64,000 nucleotides of DNA from Ruegeria denitrificans (GCF_001458295.1 NZ_CYUD01000005.1:62001-126000); one strand, 5' to 3'; positions 48,771 to 57,197 are shown, numbered from the stretch's first letter. Notes: generated by a model from the letters alone, not told the origin. A program made the numbers and translations.

Positions 48771-49365
48771 CTAGCGATAGGGCGTTTCCAAGCTAATGTG
48801 GACAGTCGGAATTAACTTGGCAACCTTTTCACACTGAAATCTGCCTCGAAAAGCTTTTCCGCATCGGCTCGCTGGATCAATTCCGCAATCTGCTCCAACA
48901 CAAGTCTTCTAAGATCAAAGAGGCCAGATAACTTTGAGTTGCCACTTGTATCGGTGCAGCACTTGAACCTCATGATTTGCCAAATCTGGGTAGCTGAGTG
49001 TTTCGACTGAAAGCGGACATTGCATCAATGGCGATGGATGGCAGCTTTGTCCGCAGCCTTGCCATCCGACACTGGAATTTGAACGTCCGGAATGTGCGGT
49101 TTTTGACCTACCGCATATGCGAAAGACCGACTCTCGCTAAACGGCAGGAACGGGCTCAACGAGCCTGTCGAGGCGCTGAATAATAGCCTGAAAAAATCTC
49201 TTATTTTCAATGATCCTAACAGGGCAAACACGCGCTGCAACCAAATGTTGAAGTACAAGTTCCAGGGAATGCAAATCCTAAGCCCGAGCGAAAGGCCGCA
49301 GCAGTCTGCAAATAAATCGATAGAACTAAAACTCATGCTTCCATCATACTTTTGAGGGAACCAGT
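48771..49365. other. Intergenic region with decayed repeat copy
   Basis: No credible gene. Bases 49044-49110 (TTTGTCCGCAGCCTTGCCAT onward) resemble 38155-38212 closely, including a shared GTCCGG...TGCGGTTT end. Nothing else identified in these 595 bases. Confidence 0.5.
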
Positions 49366-49953
49366 CTATCCAGAAGCATCCGGACTTGAGTTCAAGATTA
49401 GATTTCTGTGTTCCAGATAGACTTGGAGAGAGGAGTTTTGCAGAAATTCAGTAGCATCATTGGTTGGGCGCGCAAGTCTTGCTTCTATAAACGCAAGAAT
49501 ACACACAACAACAAGCCCGGCTAGTATCCAAAGGTACGCGAAAAGCCCTAGTAGATCTGGGCTGGTAACTTGAACGGCTATCGGAGGGGTGAGAAGAAGA
49601 ATTGTAAGCATCAAACCTTTTTTCAACTTCTTCTGCTTCTGCAAATAATCCGTAGATATTTCCTCAACCTCATGCTCCAGCCTACGCACCCATGACAAGT
49701 ACTCGTCTTCTAGTTGGCCACGTAAATAATGGCCGCAACGACAAAACTCTCTAGAAAGATACTCAATCCCTCCGCAGGCCTCACATTCCGTGGCATTCGG
49801 GCAACCTCTAGTCGGCCTAACTCCGTTGGAGCTTCCAGGTTGGTACGGTGCATCAAGTTGGGTCTCTTCTAGGATGCTATCTACCTTGCCCAACACGCCC
49901 ACTTTGCGCGGCCTCAATTGCTCGGCTTTTCGCAAAACTTCGTTCTCTAACAT
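49366..49953 (-). CDS. Zinc-ribbon plus two-helix membrane protein coupled to an XRE regulator
   Basis: About 195 residues. A cysteine cluster (GCPNATECEACGG and FCRCGHYLRG, residues 50-77) looks like a zinc ribbon. A helical stretch (residues 82-112) and two membrane helices (about 114-133 and 137-158) follow. The ATG shares a base with the stop of the XRE gene upstream (TGATG), so they are made together. I know no named family; the pair recalls repressor-partner modules on integrative elements. Confidence 0.65.
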   Translation of the reverse strand: MLENEVLRKAEQLRPRKVGVLGKVDSILEETQLDAPYQPGSSNGVRPTRGCPNATECEACGGIEYLSREFCRCGHYLRGQLEDEYLSWVRRLEHEVEEISTDYLQKQKKLKKGLMLTILLLTPPIAVQVTSPDLLGLFAYLWILAGLVVVCILAFIEARLARPTNDATEFLQNSSLQVYLEHRNLILNSSPDASG

Positions 49954-50387
49954 CAAGCGACTAACCTTAAGATGGTGTCAATTCTGGCTATATCGGGCAC
50001 TTGGTTAAGGCCCTCAATCGTTTCGGGGCTCAGAGCTTCTTTGAAAAGAAAATCTATAGCGTCCCATTTCTTTTCGGGTGCTACAACAAGGCCGCGATTA
50101 ATTATTCTGTGCTCAACTGCGATTCCAAGTTTACGATAGGCATGCGCCATTTCCGAATGTCGGCGGCTTTTGCCTTCAGCAGTGTCCCCTTCGAGCATCC
50201 AGAGCGGATCGACATCGAATTCTTCATAAACCTTCAGAAGTAGGGTGGCGGTTAGGTCGCGTTGGCCACGTTCATAGTACTGATATGCACTTCGACTGAT
50301 GCTAAGTCGTTGCGCCATTTCTTCTTGTGACAGACGCGCCTCGGTTCGGACAGCCGCAAGGCGCACCCCTAGGTCAGGAACAGTCAT
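49953..50387 (-). CDS. XRE family helix-turn-helix regulator
   Basis: About 144 residues from MTVPDLGVRLAAVRTEARL, with AAGG six bases upstream. The HTH covers residues 6-60 (LSQEEMAQRLSISRSAYQYYERGQRDLT); the C-terminal part is helical and of unknown role. It is divergent from the helix-turn-helix/integrase pair across about 170 bases. That is the layout of a repressor controlling excision genes, so regulation of the integrase is likely. Confidence 0.8.
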   Translation of the reverse strand: MTVPDLGVRLAAVRTEARLSQEEMAQRLSISRSAYQYYERGQRDLTATLLLKVYEEFDVDPLWMLEGDTAEGKSRRHSEMAHAYRKLGIAVEHRIINRGLVVAPEKKWDAIDFLFKEALSPETIEGLNQVPDIARIDTILRLVA

Positions 50388-50558
50388 GATGTACCTTTTT
50401 GTGGTTGCATTGACCACGATTATGGTTATCTCTATTCAATGTAACCGCCCATAGAGGCATTTAGTTCGTTTTAGGTAGCATTATCGTAGTTTTGTTTCGA
50501 TCTGAACGCAAAACGAAAATTTTGCCTCGATATGTGTGCAGTCATTGAGGAGTTGAAA

Positions 50559-50903
50559 TTGCAAAAAATTCTCGAGACACCAAGGGAATTAGCTGAACGA
50601 GTGGGCATCCCCGTTTCAAACGTTCGCTATCTAATCCGCGAAGACATGCTGGATCATATTTATACAGCCCCAGGCCGACGAAACCCCAAGATTCCCAAAG
50701 GTGCGTGGGAACGATACCTCGATCAATTTACGGTGAAAGCATGCCCCGCAAACCGACCCCGCCCCGCCTTGCACGCGACCGAAAACGCCTCGCCGATGGC
50801 AATTGGTACATCTACTGGACCGAAGGGGGACGCAGCCGTGAGCACTCGACTGGCACTGGGGATCGCGACCAGGCTGAACTCTACTTCGCAGAATGGAAGC
50901 TAA
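50559..50903 (+). CDS. Small helix-turn-helix protein upstream of integrase (AlpA/excisionase-like)
   Basis: Residues 1-60 form a MerR/AlpA-like DNA-binding unit (TPRELAERVGIPVSNVRYLIRE), typical of excision factors. The TTG at 50559 has GAGGAG six bases upstream; an in-frame ATG at 50532 is the alternative. The frame extends 163 bases into the integrase gene, and its last 50 residues look like a shadow of it. The functional part is thus probably the first 65 residues. A role as directionality factor is inference from place and fold. Confidence 0.6.
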   Translation: MQKILETPRELAERVGIPVSNVRYLIREDMLDHIYTAPGRRNPKIPKGAWERYLDQFTVKACPANRPRPALHATENASPMAIGTSTGPKGDAAVSTRLALGIATRLNSTSQNGS

Positions 50904-51835
50904 GGCGCTTCAGGCCGGATCGCGCGGTCGAGCCACACGAATTCTATGTGACTGACGCAGTTTCGCACTATCTGGCGAAGCGATTTGACGACGTTACTGA
51001 CCCGGAGCGTTTGGCCAATGCAGCAAAGCCAATCATCAGGTTTTTTGATGGCTATGCCGTGGGCGATATCAACGATGTGCTCATTAAAGAATACTGCCAG
51101 AAACGCCGGAAGAGCCGTCGAGACAAGGGGCTGAAGGACGGCACCTTGCGAAGGGAGCTCAGTTTGCTCTCCACTGCTATCCGGCGTGCCGAGGAAGATC
51201 AGCTAATCACGCGCAAAATAACGGTCCGACTACCTCCGAAACCCGAGGGTCGTATCCGATTCCTGACATGTGATGAAGCGCTAAGGCTAATCCGGGTATC
51301 GCGGAGCTTCGATACGCCTCTGGAGGATGGCGTGCCGACCGAGTCAAAGACTGAGCACCTGACTCTGTTTCTTAGGATCGGATTGCTGACCGGCCAGCGA
51401 AAGGAGGCGATCCTATCCTTGCGCTGGTCTGATATCGATTTTCATAGCAACATCATCTACTGGAACCCCGTTGGACGGCGCCGCACGAAAAAGGAACGCC
51501 CGAGTTCTAGGCTGCCTGCGCGTCTGAAGAAGCACCTGCTATGCCGACGAAGGCGGTTTCCGGTAGACGAATTCGTAGTCACCCATCGCGGCAAGTCACT
51601 GCAGAACGTCAAACGCGCATTTAGGACTGCCGTTGTTGCGGCAGGCTTGGAGACCGAGGGGGACCGAAAAGTCGTTCCACACACTCTGCGGCACACCTGT
51701 GCGACCTGGCTAATGCAAAAGGGGGCGCCCAAGTGGGACGCCTGCGGCTTCCTGGGTATGACCCACGAAACGCTTGAGAAGAACTATGGGCATCATCACC
51801 CTGATCACCAGAGAGGAGCGGCGGATGCAATCTGA
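50741..51835 (+). CDS. Tyrosine recombinase (integrase) of island 1
   Basis: A 364-residue integrase starting at MPRKPTPPRLARDRKRLADG. The N-terminal arm and SAM-like core-binding domain (residues 60-165) precede the catalytic domain. Catalytic residues are visible: Arg in LLTGQRKEAILSLRW, His-x-x-Arg in PHTLRHTCATWL, and His and Tyr in MTHETLEKNYGHH. It ends 105 bases before the second att copy, the usual place for a tRNA-targeting integrase. An ATATCC/GGATAT inverted repeat (51835-51857) follows the stop and may be an arm site or terminator. Confidence 0.93.
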   Translation: MPRKPTPPRLARDRKRLADGNWYIYWTEGGRSREHSTGTGDRDQAELYFAEWKLRRFRPDRAVEPHEFYVTDAVSHYLAKRFDDVTDPERLANAAKPIIRFFDGYAVGDINDVLIKEYCQKRRKSRRDKGLKDGTLRRELSLLSTAIRRAEEDQLITRKITVRLPPKPEGRIRFLTCDEALRLIRVSRSFDTPLEDGVPTESKTEHLTLFLRIGLLTGQRKEAILSLRWSDIDFHSNIIYWNPVGRRRTKKERPSSRLPARLKKHLLCRRRRFPVDEFVVTHRGKSLQNVKRAFRTAVVAAGLETEGDRKVVPHTLRHTCATWLMQKGAPKWDACGFLGMTHETLEKNYGHHHPDHQRGAADAI

Positions 51836-51939
51836 TATCCAGATCATTTCCGGATATAGATCGGTACAAACGTGAACAAAGGAACAGTGAAATGATAGTA
51901 CATTACAATAATTACAATGGGTTAAAGTCAGGCCCGTTC

Positions 51940-51987
51940 CTTCGGGAGGCAGGGGTCGGAGGTTCGAATCCTCTCACTCCGACCAAT
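51940..51987 (+). repeat. att core, copy 2 (junction of island 1 and island 2)
   Basis: Exact copy of the 48-base tRNA-Pro 3' block. The 5' half of the tRNA is absent, so it is an attachment scar rather than a gene. It is preceded by an extra C shared with copy 3 but not with the tRNA, and followed by TAATT. Confidence 0.93.
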
Positions 51988-52116
51988 TAATTAAGGCGCC
52001 CAAGGGCGCCTTTGTTGTTTTCAGCTGATGAACCGCAACGATATCCGCAACGTTTCGTTCGATAGATGTGCTCTGTTCGTTCACTACGGGCATCCACCAA
52101 CTGCCGAATTAGCACT

Positions 52117-52515
52117 TCATATCTTCCAGTCCATAATTCCCGCTGCGTTCTTAAGCGCATCTGGGCTGTAGGACCGATAGACGTTTTCCAGGGTTTCGCG
52201 CGAGGTTGCAAAATAGGCCGTGGCGTCCTCCAGTGTCATGCCGTGCATGAACGCCCAGGTAACCGCTGTGTGCTTTAGGGTGTGCGGCGTCACATCCTTT
52301 AGACCGGCCCGCTGGACGGCCGCTCGAAAGGCCTTGTCGATCCGATCTATCGGCGCCCCGTTAAACGACACTACGTGGCTCCCCTCCTGGGCCCAAGTCT
52401 TCATCTCCGCGTGGAGCGTGGCGGGCATCTTGATCATTCCCTTGCGCTTCTTGGTCTCGGCCTCGGCCTTGCCAAGGAAATGGATCACCCCGCTGTCAAG
52501 ATCGACACTAATCAT
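52117..52515 (-). pseudogene. Tyrosine integrase fragment (catalytic C-terminus only)
   Basis: A 132-residue open frame matching only the end of a tyrosine recombinase: VDLDSGVIHFLGKAETKK-type strand, PHTLKHTAVTWAF (catalytic His-x-x-Lys variant), and Tyr in RETLENVYRSYSPD. The N-terminal domains and first catalytic Arg are missing, and no continuation is seen upstream before the EamA gene. It lies 130 bases from att copy 2 and is the likely former integrase of island 2. Confidence 0.85.
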
Positions 52516-52634
52516 ACGTTGGGAAACCTAGGACTTCGACATTATAGCGCTCTAGCGAACGGGCTTAAGCGAGACGCTGAGCCATTCCTCGCCCGCTTGT
52601 GTGGTTGGGCCAATTGTTTGCGAGTCAACGCCCA

Positions 52635-53531
52635 TCAGACAGATCCAGCTGTTGCTGGTCTCCATTTTTTCAAACCCGAATTGTCCCTTCGACTCACGCT
52701 CTGGCCGACCACAACAGAGCCGATAACTATGGCTGCTCCGATAGACTGAGTGAGGCTAAGCGTTTGTCCCAAGTATACCCAGCCGAGCACGACAGCTGTA
52801 ACAGGACTCATCATGCCGAGCATCGAGACTGCACTGGGCTCCAGGCGCGCTATGCCACGAAACCAAAGAACATAGGTTGCTGCAGCGCCAATCAACCCTA
52901 GCCAAATAAGGCCGGCGACATTTGTCGCGCTGAGCGCAGGTAGAGGCGGCTCAAGGAACAGTGCGACTGGCAGCAGTATCAAACCACCGGCTGTTAATTG
53001 CCATGCTGTGAAACTCAGCGCCGAGACCGGAGGCTGCCATTTCCGGCTGAGAACAGTGCCAGCAGCCATCGACGCGGCTCCCCCCAAACCCGCTGCTATA
53101 CCGATCCAATCAAGTTGTGCTTCTGGTCCGATCAGCAGCAGAGACACACCTATCACGCCAGTCGCGGCGGCACCGAGTGCACCAAGTCGCATTGGGGTTC
53201 CCAGCCATCCCCACGCCATCAAAATCACGATCATTGCTTGCAACGATCCTAGGGTGGCGGCCACACCACCGGGTAACCTATACGCAGCAACGAAGAGGAG
53301 CACCCAGAACAGAGCGAAATTGAGGCTGCCTAAGACGAAAGTTCGACCGAGCCATTCGCGTGGTGGAACGCAGCGCGTCACTGCAAGCAACAACAAGCCA
53401 GCTGGCAGAGCTCGTAACGCAGCCAGGGTAATCGGGTAGCCAGCCGGGAGCGCTTCTGTAGTTACCAGATAAGTGCTTCCCCATACCGCTGGGGCGAGTG
53501 ACGTGAGAAGAATATCGGTTGAGCGTGACAT
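52635..53531 (-). CDS. EamA/DMT family transporter
   Basis: A 298-residue drug/metabolite transporter with ten predicted helices in two EamA repeats (first from LTSLAPAVWGSTYLVTTEAL, second from GAASMAAGTVLSRKWQPP). The second repeat ends in VTAVVLGWVYLGQTLSLTQSIGA, a typical EamA close. It lies 58 bases after the WrbA gene on the same strand. Export of an amino acid or metabolite is usual; the substrate is unknown. Confidence 0.88.
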   Translation of the reverse strand: MSRSTDILLTSLAPAVWGSTYLVTTEALPAGYPITLAALRALPAGLLLLAVTRCVPPREWLGRTFVLGSLNFALFWVLLFVAAYRLPGGVAATLGSLQAMIVILMAWGWLGTPMRLGALGAAATGVIGVSLLLIGPEAQLDWIGIAAGLGGAASMAAGTVLSRKWQPPVSALSFTAWQLTAGGLILLPVALFLEPPLPALSATNVAGLIWLGLIGAAATYVLWFRGIARLEPSAVSMLGMMSPVTAVVLGWVYLGQTLSLTQSIGAAIVIGSVVVGQSVSRRDNSGLKKWRPATAGSV

Positions 53532-53589
53532 GGTATGTCTCCCGGCTAAGGCGTTTGAGAATTTGAGTGAAACGTCAGAGGCGCGCTGA

Positions 53590-54213
53590 TTAAGCTGCTT
53601 CCGCTTGCAGGTTTGATCCAGCGAGACACGCTACAATCCTTGCAACATGAGCGCCCTGGAACCGCGCTCCGGCCAGGTCAGTTTCCGCAGGCGTGCGGGA
53701 ACCATCAGCACCGGCGATCGTTCCGGCACCATATGGTGCGCCGCCGATGATTTCTTCTGATGTAGTCTGGCCAGCAAATGTATAGGGCATTCCGGCAATC
53801 AGCATCCCGAAGTGTTGAAGCGGGACTTGCGTTGTCAGAAGGGTGGCCTCATGCCCACCGTGTTGCGAACCTGTTGATGCAAAGACCGCCCCGACCTTAC
53901 CAACCAGTGCATTCCTGGCCCAAAGCCCTCCGGCCTGGTCAAGGAAGGACTTCATTTGGCCAGCCATCATGCCAAATCGGGTCGGTGTTCCAATGATGAT
54001 TGCATCATAGTTTTCCAGATCTATCGGCAAGGCGGCAGGTGTATCATCTACGACATAGCCAGCCTGCTGCCGGACCTCTTCAGGCACGGTTTCAGGCACA
54101 CGCCGAACGTCAACTTCAGTGCCGGGAACACTTCTGGCGCCTTCAGCTTCGGCATCGGCCAATGTGCGGACGTGGCCATAGCTTGAATAGTAGAGAACGA
54201 GAATACGTGACAT
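53590..54213 (-). CDS. wrbA: NAD(P)H:quinone oxidoreductase, type IV (WrbA)
   Basis: About 207 residues from [20 protein letters not shown], with GAGAGG seven bases upstream. Flavodoxin-like fold: FMN phosphate loop YYSSYGHV, and [19 protein letters not shown] and [13 protein letters not shown] for the isoalloxazine. It reduces quinones by two electrons, protecting against redox stress. It lies between the LysR regulator and the EamA gene on one strand, a trio likely controlled by LysR. Confidence 0.93.
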   Translation of the reverse strand: MSRILVLYYSSYGHVRTLADAEAEGARSVPGTEVDVRRVPETVPEEVRQQAGYVVDDTPAALPIDLENYDAIIIGTPTRFGMMAGQMKSFLDQAGGLWARNALVGKVGAVFASTGSQHGGHEATLLTTQVPLQHFGMLIAGMPYTFAGQTTSEEIIGGAPYGAGTIAGADGSRTPAETDLAGARFQGAHVARIVACLAGSNLQAEAA

Positions 54214-54319
54214 AGGATACCTCTCAGGGCTGTGACTTGTTCCCTGAGAGAATGGAATTTGTTGCGCCGCCAATTAAGGCGCGCTCTTTGACATCACTCT
54301 TTACCTGTATTGAATAATG

Positions 54320-55207
54320 TCAGGACCTGAGAGCCAGGCGCAGATGATCGAGAAAGGCTGTAACCTTTGCGTCCATTCCCAAGCGAGATGCTGTAACGGC
54401 GAAAACTTCCGGCGCGGGCAGCTCGTGGTCAGGAAGAACTCGCACCAAGGCCCCGCTGGCTTCGGGAGCATCAGAGACGAACTCGGGCAGAGTTCCGATA
54501 CCTTGCCCCGCTATCAGCAGATCCCGCAAAACGAGGCTGTTGCCGACGCGCACGCGCGGATCAAGCTCTAATGTTGTGACACCTTCGGCGGCCGAGAGCT
54601 TCCAGCTCGTCAAATGATCAGCAAGTAAAAAGCCGATGATCGCGTGGTTTTTTAGATCCGCCGGCTGGGTCGGTGCCCCGCATCGCTCCAAATAGTCTGG
54701 AGACGCAAATATTCTTTGCCGCATCACGCCGATCCGTCGCACAACAAGGGCCGAGTCCGGCATCGCGGCTCGGATTCGTATCGACAGATCGAACCCGCCC
54801 TCGACCATATCGATCACCTTGTCGTCCATCGAAAGAGTAAATCGCAGATCTGGATAGGTTTCCAAGAACTCTGGAAGCATCGGTGCGATAACGGTTTGGC
54901 CGAAGGAACTTGACGCATTCACCCGAAGGTGCCCACGCATCGCTTTTGAACCTTCCCTAATGGTCTGTTCCGTTTTTTCGACCGCGTCCAGAATTCCAAT
55001 TGCATCTTGGTAATAAAGACTGCCGGTGTCAGTCAGTGACATGGATCGGGTCGTTCTGGTGAGGAGGACGGTTCCCAGACTTTCTTCCAGAAGCTTGATT
55101 TCTCTGCTGAGAAGCGCAGGAGAAACACCAAGATCTTCCGCCGCGCGGGCAAAGCTGCCGCGTTCAACGATGCGGCGAAAAGCTTGCATGACTGACAGTT
55201 TGTCCAA
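54320..55207 (-). CDS. LysR family transcriptional regulator
   Basis: A 295-residue regulator. The N-terminal winged helix (FRRIVERGSFARAAEDLGV, ALLSREIKLLEESLG) is followed by the periplasmic-binding-like effector domain (GHLRVNASSSFGQTVIAPML). It resembles the CrgA/quinone-responsive LysR branch often next to wrbA-like genes. It is upstream of wrbA on the same strand with a 106-base gap, not divergent as is usual for LysR. Confidence 0.9.
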   Translation of the reverse strand: MDKLSVMQAFRRIVERGSFARAAEDLGVSPALLSREIKLLEESLGTVLLTRTTRSMSLTDTGSLYYQDAIGILDAVEKTEQTIREGSKAMRGHLRVNASSSFGQTVIAPMLPEFLETYPDLRFTLSMDDKVIDMVEGGFDLSIRIRAAMPDSALVVRRIGVMRQRIFASPDYLERCGAPTQPADLKNHAIIGFLLADHLTSWKLSAAEGVTTLELDPRVRVGNSLVLRDLLIAGQGIGTLPEFVSDAPEASGALVRVLPDHELPAPEVFAVTASRLGMDAKVTAFLDHLRLALRS

Positions 55208-55928
55208 GTTATGACCCTTCGAAAAAGCTGCTTTTGACGTGTTACGCGATAGATCGGGTCGAAGACATGCCCAAATTCACATTCTTTCAGTTTGAGCTAA
55301 TCCAAGTCAGTTCTGTTTGGGGAGCATCCATCACACCTATGATCCAGAGCTCGGGAGTAGTTCTTGGTTTTCAGAGCTCCTCCCCACAATCTACCCATCA
55401 CCAGCCTCTCTATCAGACAACCAGCTTTTAGGGCTGACCTAGCACTACTTTGCATACCTTGGCGCAGTCAGCCTCGATACGGTGCAGCTCACTATTCACG
55501 ACTATTCCCCCATATTAGCAATCGTCGGCTTCTTCTCTCCGGAGTAGTTCGAAACACTGCCTGGCATAGACCTGTGCTTACGCTCTCAATGTGGTTCTCT
55601 GTCAGGAGCGCTGTGCTTTGGTCTGAGTTACGTCCGTGTTTGTTTGTGTGTCTGGTGTCGACTGGCATGTGTTTGTCGCTGTGTGCGCTTTTCTGGCCTT
55701 TTCTCGGATGTGTTGTTTTAGAGAACCTTTGTTTTTATGGGTTTCTCTGGTTCAATGGTTTACATTTTGGTCTGAAAAACCTGATTTCGGGCCAGATCTG
55801 TCAACTTAACGTAAACTTAGTGTAAACCTTTTGGCCTGAAATCGGCTGTTTTGAGAGGTATAAGGTTTACATTCCGTCGATCCCGGGAAGGCGAGTGTAA
55901 ACCTTTGTCAACCTTGTGCAACCTCAGT
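55208..55928. other. Non-coding, T-rich region carrying repeats
   Basis: About 720 bases between the LysR gene and the small gene at 55929. A 153-codon open frame at 55364 has no ribosome site and an unnatural composition, so I do not call it. The right half holds the TGTAAACC cluster described separately. Confidence 0.6.
55757..55905. repeat. Cluster of TGTAAACC repeats in both orientations (iteron- or operator-like)
   Basis: Four exact copies of TGTAAACC: 55757-55764 and 55864-55871 inverted, 55821-55828 and 55896-55903 direct; three extend to TGTAAACCTT. A weaker copy (GTAAACTT) lies at 55811. Between them GATTTCGGGCC (55783) and GGCCTGAAATC (55833) form an interrupted inverted repeat. 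They lie downstream of a small XRE gene pair, suggesting an origin or repressor-binding region. Confidence 0.65.
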
Positions 55929-56144
55929 TCAATCAGCGAGGGACCCGGCGAGGCAGGGTTCACGAGCCATTCCTCGCCGCAATTTCGAAAACCCATTCCA
56001 TTTTTCTTTGTGAGGTCGACAAAGGCGCCTCAATAGCTGCACTCTCCGTAAGGTAGGCTCAGGATCACTTCCGTTGCTCACGTCACGGAGGAACCGCAAC
56101 CAGGCGCGCTCATTCAATGTCAGGTCGTCTTTCTGGTCATACAT
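55929..56144 (-). CDS. Small uncharacterised protein of the XRE module
   Basis: A 71-residue, highly charged, mostly helical protein (LNERAWLRFLRDVSNGSDPEPTL). GGAGG lies eight bases before the ATG and the gene begins five bases after the XRE gene's stop, so it is clearly in that operon. The upstream protein contains a similar phrase (ELGWLKAIRKASNNADPRLT). The two may share a helical motif and arise from related ancestors. No family recognised. Confidence 0.65.
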   Translation of the reverse strand: MYDQKDDLTLNERAWLRFLRDVSNGSDPEPTLRRVQLLRRLCRPHKEKWNGFSKLRRGMAREPCLAGSLAD

Positions 56145-56149
56145 GGCAC

Positions 56150-56551
56150 CTACCTCCCGAAGATGGTCTTGATCGCCGTCTCTGACCGGCTGGTCAACCG
56201 AGGATCGGCGTTGTTGGAGGCCTTGCGAATTGCTTTCAGCCAGCCAAGTTCATTCGACGTGACAGGTTCTCCGAACACCTCGACAACTGCCTCAGCTGCA
56301 GTCAGGCCGATCGACTGCTCAATTGCGAGGCGCATAAGGTAGGCAGCGTCGCATTCCAGAGCTTTCGCCAAAGCCGGGACGCGATCCAATGCCACCTTGG
56401 AACTACCCTGCTTGATCATCGTGATCATGTTCGGGTTGACGTATCCCACCTGCGCCGCGATCTCGGCTTGGCTCTTGGTAGGTTTCAGTTCGAGCACCCT
56501 CCGTTCGACATATTTCGCCATCCGGGTGTCTCCATACGGTTTATTTGTCAT
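56150..56551 (-). CDS. XRE-like helix-turn-helix DNA-binding protein
   Basis: About 133 residues from MTNKPYGDTRMAKYVERRVLEL, with GAGAGGA five bases upstream. The HTH covers KSQAEIAAQVGYVNPNMITMIKQG; then LDRVPALAKALECDAAYLMRLAIEQ. Relatives are common on Rhodobacteraceae plasmids and islands, usually annotated only as transcriptional regulators. It probably controls itself and could bind the TGTAAACC repeats downstream. Confidence 0.8.
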   Translation of the reverse strand: MTNKPYGDTRMAKYVERRVLELKPTKSQAEIAAQVGYVNPNMITMIKQGSSKVALDRVPALAKALECDAAYLMRLAIEQSIGLTAAEAVVEVFGEPVTSNELGWLKAIRKASNNADPRLTSRSETAIKTIFGR

Positions 56552-56691
56552 CGCTATCCTCTCAGAAGTGATGCAGCACGCGCTGCATGTCTTTGATATA
56601 GCGACGGTGAGAATGGGAAATTGCGGAGGGAAAAAATCAATCAACTAAAATGTTTAGCCGATTGGCAACAACTCATTCTGAGTCGGTTTAT

Positions 56692-57147
56692 CTATCCGGG
56701 CGGAAAAACGGCGGTCTTTTTTACTGTTCCATAGACAAAGCTAGTATCGATCGACGCTATCCCGCCTATCGGATGAATTCGGTGACGAATAAATTCCTCG
56801 TAGGCCTCGAGATCCGATACCAATACCCGCAATTGGTAGTCCATTGCCCCGGTCAGCACGTGGCATTCAAGAACTTCATCGATCATCCGAACGCGCTTTT
56901 CGAAATTCTGAACGTCCGTTTCGTTGTGTCGCTCTAACCGGATACGCACGAAGACGGTAATGGCCATCCCATACGCGGCAGCGTCAACGTCGGCGCTGTA
57001 TCCCTTTATCACTCCGTTGGCTTCAAGGTTTTTGACCCGGCGCAAACACGGTGAGGGAGACAAGTTCACCTCGTCGGCAAGATCCTGGTTCGTCATGCGC
57101 CCGTTACGCTGCAGCGCTCGAATGATTTGCCTGTCCTTAGCGTCCAC
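56692..57147 (-). CDS. mdeR: Lrp/AsnC family regulator, MdeR-like
   Basis: An Lrp-type regulator of about 151 residues. The N-terminal HTH is DRQIIRALQRNGRMTNQDLADEVNLSPSPCLRRVKNLE, cited here by its residues 4-40, and the C-terminal RAM ligand domain includes ECHVLTGAMDYQLRVLV. I prefer the GTG at 57147 (MDAKDRQI, GAGGG upstream), where the family begins; a GTG at 57180 would put 11 residues more and cover the palindrome. It is divergent from the methionine gamma-lyase gene, the arrangement of mdeR-mdeAB in Pseudomonas putida. It probably activates that operon in response to methionine. Confidence 0.85.
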   Translation of the reverse strand: MDAKDRQIIRALQRNGRMTNQDLADEVNLSPSPCLRRVKNLEANGVIKGYSADVDAAAYGMAITVFVRIRLERHNETDVQNFEKRVRMIDEVLECHVLTGAMDYQLRVLVSDLEAYEEFIRHRIHPIGGIASIDTSFVYGTVKKTAVFPPG

Positions 57148-57171
57148 TTTACCCTCATCCTTAGCATAATC

Positions 57172-57197
57172 TGCCAACACTTACTCTCATGTTGGCA
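57172..57197. promoter_or_regulatory. Palindromic operator candidate between mdeR and mdeA
   Basis: TGCCAACA-N10-TGTTGGCA, a perfect 8-base inverted repeat in the divergent intergenic region, 66 bases before the mdeA start. Symmetry, spacing of about two helical turns (18 bases centre to centre) and position suit an Lrp-type dimer site. Target assignment is inference. Confidence 0.6.

Larger units (their letters stand above)
29445..51987 (+). mobile_element. Genomic island 1: integrative and mobilizable element in tRNA-Pro, about 22.5 kb
   Basis: Bounded by 48-base direct repeats of the tRNA 3' half. It carries an intact tyrosine integrase next to the right repeat, a ColE1-type mobilization set (mobC, relaxase, nested mobB/mobD-like genes) next to the left repeat, phage-like regulators, and catabolic cargo between. 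No type IV secretion genes are present, so it would need a helper plasmid or element to transfer. This is the smallest block consistent with repeats and gene content; excision has not been observed. Confidence 0.88.

Noticed and set aside
51940..51987. Second tRNA-Pro gene
   Set aside because: Only the 3' half is present; no acceptor 5' strand or D-arm precedes it. The same applies to 60967-61014.
55364..55825. 153-codon plus-strand frame in island 2
   Set aside because: No ribosome site, unusual runs of Cys/Leu/Phe from T-rich DNA, and repeats inside it; more likely non-coding.
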